Of a stretch of DNA of 64,000 nucleotides, positions 7,825-15,849 are shown one piece after another. The stretch lies in assembly GCA_035560235.1 (NCBI GenBank), contig DATMAG010000040.1, positions 1-64,000 on the forward strand, given 5' to 3'. The stretch's first letter is position 1. Each line of letters starts with the position of its first letter. This DNA comes from DASRDU01 sp035560235. Lineage in GTDB: Bacteria > Acidobacteriota > Blastocatellia > RBC074. The position numbers and the translations under genes are program-made. The notes under the pieces were generated by a model that searched no databases, was not told where the DNA came from, and saw nothing but the letters and a program-made list of their open reading frames with translations.

Positions 7825-10386
7825 ATGATGACGACACGCGAAACGATTCTGAGCCTGCTTGATGACGCTCTGGCGCGCGGCAGCGAAACCGCTGTCGCGG
7901 CGCGACACGGGCTGCGTGTGGCCGCGTGGTCTTATGAAAGGCTCGCCACGACTGCCTTTCAGTTTGCGCGCGAGCTTGAGGCGCGCGGAATCGGCCAGAA
8001 TGACCGGGTGCTGCTGCAGGCCGAAAACAGCGGCGAGTGGATTGCAGCCTTCTTCGGCTGCCTGCTGCGCGGCGTTGTAGTCGTTCCGCTCGACGTGCAG
8101 AGCGCGCCTGATTTCGCCGCCCGCGTGCAGCAGCAGGTCGCAGCGAAACTGCTCCTTGCCGGTGATGGCATTCATCATTTCAACGGCTCGCCACCATCGC
8201 TGCCGCTCAGTCAATTGAGCCGACTTGTCGCACCTCATTCGACCTCGCGTTATCAGTCTCAGGGCATCGGCCCGGATCACCTGGCTGAAGTCATCTTCAC
8301 TTCGGGCACGACTGCCGAACCGAAAGGCGTCTGTCTGACGCACCGCAATCTGCTCGCCAACCTCACGCCGCTCGAACGCGAAATCAGCAGATACCTGAAG
8401 TGGGAACGCCTCGTTCATCCGCTCCGCTTTCTGAACCTCGTGCCGCTCAGTCACGTCTTTGGGCAGTTTATGGGCATCTTCGTCCCGCAACTGCTCGGCG
8501 GCGAGGTTTACTTTCAGGGTTCGCTCAATCCGGCTGAGATCATTGACACAGTCCGGCGGCATCGCCTCTCGGTCATCGTCGCCGTGCCGCGACAGCTCGA
8601 AACGCTGCGCGACAAAATCGAACGCGATGAAGCAGCGCGCAACCGGAGCAGACAGTTTCAGGAGGCTCTCGCCAGGGCTGAAAATTCGCACTGGCTCAGA
8701 CGCTGGTGGCTCTTTCGCCGGATTCATCGCCGCTTCGGCTGGAAGTTCTGGGCCTTTGTGGCAGGCGGCGCGACGCTCAACGCCGAGACTGAAAATTTCT
8801 GGCAGCGGCTGGGCTTCGCTGTCGTGCAGGGTTACGGGATGACTGAAACCGCGTCGCTCATCAGCGTCAATCATCCCTTCCGGCTGAGTCGCGGTTCGAT
8901 TGGCAAAACGCTGCCGGGCCAGGAAGTGAAGCTGAGCGAGAGCGGCGAAATCATGGTGCGCGGCGGCAATGTCGCTGCCGGTTACTGGCAGGGCGGCGTC
9001 AGACCGCTTGCGGATGCCGAAGGCTGGCTGCGCACGGGCGATGTCGGTGAAATGGATACGGCGGGAAATCTGTTCTTCAAAGGACGCAGCCGCGATGTCA
9101 TTATCACTGCCGCCGGGCTGAACGTCTTTCCCGAAGACCTCGAAGCCGCGCTCGAAGCGCAGCCCGAAATTCGCGCGAGCGCCGTCATCGGCATCGAGAC
9201 GCCGCAGGGGCCTGAACCATTCGCCTTTCTGATTCCCCGCGATTCGCACGCCACGCCTGAAACGATTGCTGCTGCAGTCAGTCGCGCCAATCGTGCGCTC
9301 GCGCCGCATCAGCAGATTCGCCATCACGCCCTTTGGCCCGAAGCTGACTTTCCGCGAACTTCAACACAGAAGATTCGCAAGGGCGAAGTGAAGGCAAAAT
9401 TCGATGCGATTATGCAGCGACGCGGTAACGCAGCAGGCAACGGCGCATCGGTCATCGGTTCGGTGATTGCGAGCGTCAGCGGCATTGCGCCCGGTGAACT
9501 GAAAGCAACGGCGAATCTCTCAACCGATCTGAAGCTGGATTCGCTGGGCCGCGTCGAACTGCTCAGCGCGCTCGAAGACCGCTATCAGGTGCAGATTGAT
9601 GAAGCGGCAATTACAGCGGCGACGACCGTGGCCGATCTGGAAAGAATCATTGCTGAAGGGTCAGGCGCAGCGACGGCGCAGTATCCGTATCCGCGCTGGT
9701 CGCAGCGCTTCCCGGTCACCTGGCTCAGAGTAACGGTGTTTTATCTGCTCCTGCTGCCGCTCACGCGACTGATGGCGTGGCCGCGCGTGCGTGGCAAAGA
9801 GCATTTAAGAAACCTGCGTGGGCCGGTGCTGTTCATTTCAAATCACGTGACGATGACTGATCAGTCGCTGATTCAGGCGGCGCTGCCCGGCAGGTTCAGG
9901 CGACGACTGGCGATAGCGATGGAAGGCGAGCGGCTGCACGGTTACAGGCATCCGCCGGAGCATCTCGCCTGGTTCACGCGACTGCGTCTGAAGCTTCAGT
10001 ATGCGCTGCTCGTCGCGCTGCTGAATGTCTTTCCGCTGCCGCAGCAGAGCGGCTTTCGGCGCAGCTTCGCCTTTCTGGGTGAAACGATGGATCGCGGCTG
10101 GAGCGTGCTGGTCTTTCCTGAAGGTCGCAGAACTGAAAACGGACGAATGGCGCCGTTCAGATCGGGTATCGGCCTGCTGGCCACAAGCGTTGAAGCGCCG
10201 GTCGTGCCGGTCAGAATTGACGGACTGTTTGAGCTGAAACAGCGGCGGCAGTATTTCGCGCGTCCGGGCAGCGTCACCGTCACCTTTGGCGAGCCGCTGC
10301 GGTTTGCTTCCGGCGAGGATGCAGCCGCAGTCGCACAGCAACTGGCCGAGCGTGTGGCTTCGCTCGCCGCACCGGCAGAGTCATAG
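7825..10386 (+). CDS. Fused acyl-AMP ligase, acyl carrier protein and PlsC acyltransferase
   Basis: An 853-residue protein with three enzyme parts. Residues about 1-530 are an AMP-binding adenylation domain: IFTSGTTAEPKGVCLTHRNL, QGYGMTETAS, GWLRTGDVGEMD, KGRSRDVIITAAGLNVFPED and the C-terminal Lys region TSTQKIRKGEV. Residues about 545-630 are a carrier domain with the phosphopantetheine Ser in LKLDSLGRVELL (about 571). Residues about 645-853 are a PlsC-type acyltransferase with HX4D in NHVTMTD, VFPEGRRTENG and a membrane-facing segment before it. It could activate a fatty acid, load it on its own carrier and transfer it to a lysophospholipid or glycerol phosphate, resembling Aas with an added carrier. 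Start ATG 7825 (or 7828) is chosen because homology begins there. It converges with the subtilase gene. Confidence 0.88.
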   Translation: MMTTRETILSLLDDALARGSETAVAARHGLRVAAWSYERLATTAFQFARELEARGIGQNDRVLLQAENSGEWIAAFFGCLLRGVVVVPLDVQSAPDFAARVQQQVAAKLLLAGDGIHHFNGSPPSLPLSQLSRLVAPHSTSRYQSQGIGPDHLAEVIFTSGTTAEPKGVCLTHRNLLANLTPLEREISRYLKWERLVHPLRFLNLVPLSHVFGQFMGIFVPQLLGGEVYFQGSLNPAEIIDTVRRHRLSVIVAVPRQLETLRDKIERDEAARNRSRQFQEALARAENSHWLRRWWLFRRIHRRFGWKFWAFVAGGATLNAETENFWQRLGFAVVQGYGMTETASLISVNHPFRLSRGSIGKTLPGQEVKLSESGEIMVRGGNVAAGYWQGGVRPLADAEGWLRTGDVGEMDTAGNLFFKGRSRDVIITAAGLNVFPEDLEAALEAQPEIRASAVIGIETPQGPEPFAFLIPRDSHATPETIAAAVSRANRALAPHQQIRHHALWPEADFPRTSTQKIRKGEVKAKFDAIMQRRGNAAGNGASVIGSVIASVSGIAPGELKATANLSTDLKLDSLGRVELLSALEDRYQVQIDEAAITAATTVADLERIIAEGSGAATAQYPYPRWSQRFPVTWLRVTVFYLLLLPLTRLMAWPRVRGKEHLRNLRGPVLFISNHVTMTDQSLIQAALPGRFRRRLAIAMEGERLHGYRHPPEHLAWFTRLRLKLQYALLVALLNVFPLPQQSGFRRSFAFLGETMDRGWSVLVFPEGRRTENGRMAPFRSGIGLLATSVEAPVVPVRIDGLFELKQRRQYFARPGSVTVTFGEPLRFASGEDAAAVAQQLAERVASLAAPAES

Positions 10387-10399
10387 TGAAGCGAGCCGA

Positions 10400-12172
10400 C
10401 TACCGCATACAGGCAGTGTTGTCGCCATTCGTCAGCGTGGATTCGGCCATCAGTCGCCCGTCGGCAACCAGAATGCCATCTGAAACCAGGATGCCGTCCG
10501 ACACCAGAATGCCATCGCAGAACAGAATGCCGTCGGTGAAAAGGATCCCGTCGCCAAGCAGCAGCGAATTGTTCATCAGAACTTTGCCGTTACCTAGGAC
10601 TGTTCCGTCAGCCACCAGAATGCCGTCACCGACGAGAATCCCGCTCGACAGGACTTCAGGGTTCAGCGTCACGGTGCTGACCGTTTCCGTCACTCCGTCA
10701 TTGAGCGTATAGCCCCACATATAGGCCCGCTGATATTTTGTAATCAGTTGATCGCCCCTGACCCACGCGTGACTGAGCAGAGCGCCCTGAGTCCAGGGAA
10801 AACGCCTGCCCGCAATGGTTGAAGCCTTGAGCGGCGCAGCCGGATAGTTCAGATTCCAGCCTGTCACCCTGACATCCCTGGCCAGTCGCACTGCGCCTCC
10901 CAGATTGATGAGTCCCGCACCCTGTTCGAACGTGTCAGAGCCGGGCAGCTGCTGTGCGGTGTACATCAGAAATGCCTTGACCATCGCGGGGCTGAACATC
11001 GGCTCGCTCTGAAAGAGCAGCGCGGCAGCTCCGGCCACGACGGGCGCGGCCATCGAAGTTCCGCTCAGATACATCAGCCGACTGTCAGATGCCGCTGTCT
11101 CGTCGCCCGCGCTGAGCTGCGGATTGCGGGCGAGCAGTGAGTTGCCCGCAGCCTGCGCCGAGATGATTTTGTTGCCGGGCGCGACGATTTCGGGTTTGAT
11201 GATGTTGTCGTAATGTCTGATTCCTGCTGCATCCGTCCAGAAACTGCGCGTCGGGCCGCGTGAACTGAAACTCGTCACCTGATCATCGCTGCGACTGTCA
11301 GTGCCGAAGGTATTGACCGCGCCAACGGTCAGCACGGACGGCTCATTGCCGGGCGCGTGAATGCTTCCGTAAAGCTTCTGTCCCTGACTCCCGCGCCCGT
11401 CATTTCCGGCAGCGGCGACAACCAGCCCCCCCTTGTCCTGCAGCTTGCGCACGGCCAGGCAGAGCGGATCAAGCCCGTCACTGTTGATGGCGGGCGTGCC
11501 GATGCTCAGGTTGACGACCATAATCTTGTACTGCGAATGATGCGTCAGCAGCCAGTCCAGCGCACTGAGAACGGCTGAAGTGGTGCCGCGCCCCTCGGAA
11601 TTGAGCACTCGCAGATTGATCAGGTGCGCGCCCGGCGCAATGCCGCGATAAGCGTTGCCGAGCGAACCGTTACCCGCGGCAAGGCCAGCGACGTGCGTGC
11701 CGTGTCCGTAAGGATCGTCAGTGCGCCCTTCGCCAGTGAAATCCTGACTGTAAACAACGCGGCTGCTCATTCCACCGGCAGCATTCGGTTCCATGAACAT
11801 CCGATGACCGGCCTGAATCCCTGAATCAACGATGGCGATGCCGATGCCTGAGCCGTTGATGATGGATGACTTTGATCCCTTGCGCAGGGTCGCATCCACA
11901 GCGTCGAGTCCGGTCGTGGTCGTCAGGTGACCGAGCGTGCGAAACTCGTTGTCTCCGGCAATAAATGTCACTTCGCTGAAGGCGGCGAGTTGTTCGACCC
12001 GCTCAGCCGGAACCTCCAGCGTAATCACGCCCAGGTTCTGAAAATCCTTTCTCCCCTGCACATCGCTGCTTCGCAGCAGGCTGTGCAGCCCCAGACTGAG
12101 CGGCCCCCTGGTCTGCAGCACGATGCGCAGAGTCTTCTGTCCGGGCGCGCGGCGCAGCTTCAACCTGGCCAC
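10400..12172 (-). CDS. S8 subtilisin-like protease, main frame (cut off from its signal peptide by a frameshift)
   Basis: A 590-residue open frame of the S8 family. An inhibitor-I9-like region (about 14-75) precedes the protease domain. The catalytic residues are visible: Asp116 in IAIVDSGIQ, His157 in PYGHGTHVAG and Ser about 372 in LSGTSMAAPVVAGA, with the oxyanion Asn in VVAAAGNDGRG. The C-terminal tail (about 485-580) is a six-residue repeat, DGILVS/DGILVA-like, about eleven units. The frame opens only at GTG 12172, just after an in-frame TAG, without a ribosome site or secretion signal. The missing 5' part lies in another frame upstream (12407 to about 12195) and joins exactly if 61 nt are removed. 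As sequenced the product is probably not secreted. Confidence 0.88.
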   Translation of the reverse strand: MARLKLRRAPGQKTLRIVLQTRGPLSLGLHSLLRSSDVQGRKDFQNLGVITLEVPAERVEQLAAFSEVTFIAGDNEFRTLGHLTTTTGLDAVDATLRKGSKSSIINGSGIGIAIVDSGIQAGHRMFMEPNAAGGMSSRVVYSQDFTGEGRTDDPYGHGTHVAGLAAGNGSLGNAYRGIAPGAHLINLRVLNSEGRGTTSAVLSALDWLLTHHSQYKIMVVNLSIGTPAINSDGLDPLCLAVRKLQDKGGLVVAAAGNDGRGSQGQKLYGSIHAPGNEPSVLTVGAVNTFGTDSRSDDQVTSFSSRGPTRSFWTDAAGIRHYDNIIKPEIVAPGNKIISAQAAGNSLLARNPQLSAGDETAASDSRLMYLSGTSMAAPVVAGAAALLFQSEPMFSPAMVKAFLMYTAQQLPGSDTFEQGAGLINLGGAVRLARDVRVTGWNLNYPAAPLKASTIAGRRFPWTQGALLSHAWVRGDQLITKYQRAYMWGYTLNDGVTETVSTVTLNPEVLSSGILVGDGILVADGTVLGNGKVLMNNSLLLGDGILFTDGILFCDGILVSDGILVSDGILVADGRLMAESTLTNGDNTACMR

Positions 12173-12222
12173 GCCGGGAGCGCAGCTCTATGTCCTTCTG
12201 TCCGGGCGCGCGGCGCAGCTTC
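12134..12222. repeat. 28-nt direct repeat pair, 61 nt apart, causing the protease frameshift
   Basis: The same 28 nt occur at 12134-12161 and 12195-12222 with no mismatch; the core is TCCGGGCGCGCGGCGCAGCT. The offset is 61 nt, one more than a multiple of three, so recombination between the copies would switch the downstream protease in or out of frame with its signal peptide. The 33-nt spacer has no clear second copy nearby. Confidence 0.9.
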
Positions 12223-12407
12223 TCGCGGACATCAGAAGCGATCTTGTCGGCCTTCTTGTCCGCTGTCGTGCTGCCGGTTGCGTTGTCTGCCTTCTTGTCA
12301 CCGATTCCGGTCGCCTGAGCGGCCTGAAGCAGACCTGAACACAGACACAGCAGCGTCAGTGTGATTCTGTAAATCAGAGCGCGGTTATTATTCCTCTTCA
12401 AAGTCAT
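12195..12407 (-). pseudogene. Displaced 5' end of the S8 protease gene with signal peptide
   Basis: ATG 12407 has a strong ribosome site (GGGGAG about 5 nt upstream) and encodes a signal peptide (RITLTLLCLCSGLLQAAQA) and a short Lys/Asp/Thr-rich linker ending REKLRRAPGQK. That last nine-residue string is exactly the start of the protease frame (KLRRAPGQK), encoded by the same 27 nt a second time 61 nt further on. After the first copy this frame continues in shifted, family-unlike sequence to a stop near 12003. The simplest reading is one gene, 12407 to 10400, broken by a 61-nt insertion or duplication, or by an assembly error. Confidence 0.75.
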
Positions 12408-12932
12408 GTTCTCCCCTCAATGACTTGAAAAATACGCTGAATTGTCAGACGCAGCGGGTGTCACTTCCCGCCGGGCTCCGGGCCGTTCCCTGAGATTACA
12501 AGCGGCGTGCCGGATTGAGAGATGCAGCTTTAATGAGAGCAGATCAGGCAGTTAGCCCCTTCCGGCCCGGCCTCACAGTGCGGCTGTCCGGAATGAACCG
12601 GGCGGAGTGAGTGCCCGCATTCAGTCAGGCTGAATCGAAGCTGACCGGTTTCAGTCAGACTGAGGCCGGAACAAACTCATTGCGATTCCGCCGGTCAGCT
12701 GACAAACTGTGTTTTCATCAGTCATCACTGGGCAGTCTATGCTGCTGACCTTTTTCCGGCCTCACTTCCATCCCGGTCAGAGCAGACAAAATGTTTTCGG
12801 CAGGTTTGCTGTGGCCTGACCGCCTTTGTGACTTTCTACCTGAAGGCTTTCATAAATAATTCGTGTTCATTCGCGGTGGCTTTTGCGCGGTTCCCCTGCA
12901 ACAGCCTCTGTGAAAACTCCGGTGAATGTTTT
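12408..12932. other. Divergent intergenic region with a CAGTCAG-type short repeat
   Basis: About 525 nt without a supportable gene between the divergent subtilase and IPT-repeat genes. It contains a perfect six-base-arm palindrome, ATTCAG-TCAGG-CTGAAT (12619-12635), and a related TTTCAGTCAGACTGAGG at about 12649-12665, together suggesting repeated binding sites or a degenerate hairpin. A frame extending the downstream gene to 12828 is open but lacks a start context. Confidence 0.45.
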
Positions 12933-15740
12933 ATGCCCCTCAGAATATTCTTCCTCACGCTCTGCCCGCTGCTCGCGCTGTGGTGTGTGATTTCCGCGAC
13001 TGAACCCGCGCACACTCAGCGCCGGATGCCTGCAGCATCTGCCATTGCCGGATCGTCCGGCCTCGCCCTCACGGCTCAGCCTTCCAATCCGGTTCCGACG
13101 CTCAGCAGTCTCAATCCGAGTTCAGCTCTCGCCGGGAGCGACGACCTGACGATCACACTTACCGGATCGCACTTCATCAGCGGCGCAACGGTCCGCTGGA
13201 ACGGCAGCGACCGTCAGACCTCGTTTGTCAGTGACACACAGCTGACAGCGGTGATCACCGCAACTGATCTGATGACGGCGGGCACAGCGAATGTCACGGT
13301 CTTCAATCCGGTGCCGGGCGGAGGCGTGTCGAACGCACTGACGTTCAGCATCAACACGACCAACCCCGCGCCATCGCTCGCAGCCATCAATCCGGGATCG
13401 GTGACTGCCGGCAGCGGCGCATTCACGCTGACAGCTGAAGGATCGAATTTTGTTACCAGTTCAGTCGTGCGGTGGAATGGCCTTGAACGCACGACAACCT
13501 TTGTCAATGACAGGGAACTGACCGCGACGATTCAGGCCGCAGACATCGCTGCCGCCGGGACCGCGAGCGTGACTGTCTTCAATCCTGCGCCCGGCGGCGG
13601 CGAAACCAGCGCGCTCACGCTGACGATCAATGCCGTCAACCCTGTGCCGGTGCTGACGAAGATGACGCCGAGCGCCGTGCCTGCGGGCGGCAGCACTTTC
13701 ACACTGACCGTCAGCGGAGCCGGATTCGTCAGAGATTCGGTTATCAGATGGAACGGAACCGGACGCCGCACCACGTTTGTCTCTGACACGAAGCTGACCA
13801 CTTCGATTCCGGCCAGCCTGGTCGCCGCTGCCGGAACCGCCAGCGTGACGGTCTTCAGCCCGACGCCGGGCGGCGGCACATCGGCCCCGCTGAACTTCAC
13901 GATCTCAGCTTCCAATCCGCCGCCGATTCTGAGCGGCATCAGCCCTGCCGCAGTGCCCGCCGGAAGCAGCGATCTGACGCTGATGGTCAGCGGCTCGAAT
14001 TTCGTCAACGGCTCGGTCGTGCGGTGGAACGGCGCTGACCGCCCGACGACCTTCGTCAGTTACACGCAACTGAATGCGGCCATCCCGGCCAGCGATCTCG
14101 CGCAGGCCGCAACAATCGCGATCAGTGTCGTGAATCCCGCGCCCGGCGGCGGCGTGTCAGACACGGTGAATTTTGAAATCACGCCGCCACCGAACCCCGT
14201 GCCGGTGATCGGCAGCATCGCGCCCGGTTCTGTGGCAGCCGGGGCCGCTGACACCACACTGACGATCACTGGCACGAACTTCGTCGAAAGCTCCGTCGTG
14301 CGCTGGAACGGCCTTGACCGCGCGACCACGTTCGTCAGCAGCACGGAGTTGAAGGCCCTGATTCCTGAAACCGATCTGGTTGCACCGGCAATGGCCACTA
14401 TCACAGTCTTCAATCCGCCACCTGAAGGCGGCCTCTCGAATGCCGCCGGTTTCAGGATCCTCGCGGGCAATCCGGTGCCGACGCTCGTCAGCCTCAGTCC
14501 TCCGGCAGCGCCTGCGGGCAGCGGTGTGCTGAACCTGACAATCAACGGCTTCGGTTTCGTCAATGGCGCGGTGGTGCGCTGGAACGGCGGCAATCGCCGC
14601 ACGACCTTTGTTTCGGACCAGCAGTTGACAGCGGTCATCAGCACCGCCGATCTGGCCCAGACCGGGACGGCGAGCGTGACTGTCTTTAACCCTGCGCCGG
14701 ATGGCGGGCTGTCGAATCCGCTGCTGTTCACCATCAACCCGTCAACCAATCCGATGCCGGTCATCAGCAGCGTCAGCCCTGACGTGGTTTCAACCGGCAG
14801 CCCGGCCTTCACGCTGACGGTGACTGGCATCAGCTTTGTCAGCGGCTCGGTCGTGCGCTGGAACGGGCAGGATCGTCCGACAACTTACGTCAGCAACGGC
14901 ACGCTGACCGCATTGATTCCGGCGGCGGATGTGGCGACTGCCGGGGGCGGGATCATTTCCGTTTTCAATCCTGCTCCGGGCGGCGGCCTTTCCAACACCA
15001 GAGTCGTCACAGTCGTCAGTCAGCTCGTCAATGTTTCAGCCGCGCGGTTTGCGGGCGGCAATCTGGCGAGCGAATCAATCATCTCAGCCTTCGGCTCGGC
15101 CCTGACCACCGGCACGCAGAGCGCCAGCACGCTGCCGCTGCCGACGACGCTGCTCAGCACTGCAGTCGTCGTCAGGGACAGCGCCGGAATCGAACGTCCC
15201 GCGCCGCTCTTCTTTGTTTCACCGACTCAGATCAACTATCAGCTTCCGCCCGGCACAGCGACAGGCCCGGCAACAGTAATCGTCAGCACGAGCGACGGAG
15301 TCACGGCGACGGGCGCAATCAATGTCGTCAACGTCGCGCCCGGACTGTTCACCGCCGATGCGAGCGGGCGCGGTCTGGCTGCCGCGCTGGTGCTGCGCAC
15401 TCCGGCGAGCGGCCCGCAATTGTGGGAGCCGGTCGGCTCCTTCGATCCGCTGCAGAATCGCTTCGTCCCGCTGCCGGTCGAGCCGGGCAGCGACACCGAA
15501 CAGGCGCATCTGGTTCTTTTCGGCAGCGGCATTCGTCAGCGCACCAGCCTGCAGAGCGTTTCAGCCACGATTGCCGGGATCACAGTGCCGGTCAGCTTTG
15601 CCGGACAGCAGGGCAGCCTGGTCGGACTCGATCAGGTCAACATTGCGCTGCCCGGAACACTGAAGGGAAAAGGTGAGGTTGAAGTGGTGCTGATCGTGGA
15701 CGGAATCGCCGCCAATCCCGTCAGAATCACGATCAGATGA
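12933..15740 (+). CDS. Secreted seven-repeat IPT/TIG protein with Solibacter-type C-terminal domain
   Basis: A 935-residue exported protein. The ATG at 12933 is preferred because the signal peptide follows directly (MPLRIFFLTLCPLLALWCVI); an upstream in-frame start at 12828 would bury it. Seven tandem repeats of about 91 residues follow, each with NPVPxLxxxxP, AGSxxxTLTVxGxxF, VVRWNG, TTFVSxTxLTAxIP and TVFNPAPGGG, as in IPT/TIG immunoglobulin-like folds. The last 240 residues (VSAARFAGGNLASESIISAF to the end, with SPTQINYQLPPG, GLFTADASG and HLVLFGSGIR) match my knowledge of the acidobacterial TIGR03437 C-terminal domain. No enzyme motif is visible. A surface or adhesive role is likely but inferred. 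Confidence 0.88.
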   Translation: MPLRIFFLTLCPLLALWCVISATEPAHTQRRMPAASAIAGSSGLALTAQPSNPVPTLSSLNPSSALAGSDDLTITLTGSHFISGATVRWNGSDRQTSFVSDTQLTAVITATDLMTAGTANVTVFNPVPGGGVSNALTFSINTTNPAPSLAAINPGSVTAGSGAFTLTAEGSNFVTSSVVRWNGLERTTTFVNDRELTATIQAADIAAAGTASVTVFNPAPGGGETSALTLTINAVNPVPVLTKMTPSAVPAGGSTFTLTVSGAGFVRDSVIRWNGTGRRTTFVSDTKLTTSIPASLVAAAGTASVTVFSPTPGGGTSAPLNFTISASNPPPILSGISPAAVPAGSSDLTLMVSGSNFVNGSVVRWNGADRPTTFVSYTQLNAAIPASDLAQAATIAISVVNPAPGGGVSDTVNFEITPPPNPVPVIGSIAPGSVAAGAADTTLTITGTNFVESSVVRWNGLDRATTFVSSTELKALIPETDLVAPAMATITVFNPPPEGGLSNAAGFRILAGNPVPTLVSLSPPAAPAGSGVLNLTINGFGFVNGAVVRWNGGNRRTTFVSDQQLTAVISTADLAQTGTASVTVFNPAPDGGLSNPLLFTINPSTNPMPVISSVSPDVVSTGSPAFTLTVTGISFVSGSVVRWNGQDRPTTYVSNGTLTALIPAADVATAGGGIISVFNPAPGGGLSNTRVVTVVSQLVNVSAARFAGGNLASESIISAFGSALTTGTQSASTLPLPTTLLSTAVVVRDSAGIERPAPLFFVSPTQINYQLPPGTATGPATVIVSTSDGVTATGAINVVNVAPGLFTADASGRGLAAALVLRTPASGPQLWEPVGSFDPLQNRFVPLPVEPGSDTEQAHLVLFGSGIRQRTSLQSVSATIAGITVPVSFAGQQGSLVGLDQVNIALPGTLKGKGEVEVVLIVDGIAANPVRITIR

Positions 15741-15849
15741 CCGTATTTCAGTTCACCGGCTGAGTTGCCCGATCTTTTGCCGTGCGGTAAGCTGCGGCGC
15801 TCCACCTGTCATTGCGACTCTTTTATCCACAATTTTCATGGAGGCCACT

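Noticed and set aside
7810..9327. 505-codon open frame antisense to the acyl-AMP ligase
   Set aside because: Composition and residues look like a mirror of the true gene in GC-rich DNA; no ribosome site, no domain features, and the plus-strand gene has full motifs.
10438..10640. CRISPR-like short repeats near the end of the subtilase
   Set aside because: The 18-nt units are in frame and encode a hexapeptide repeat; spacers of uniform length between conserved repeats are absent.
12134..12222. Programmed ribosomal frameshift explaining the split subtilase
   Set aside because: No slippery heptamer with a downstream structure was found; the exact duplicated nine codons point to insertion or deletion in DNA.
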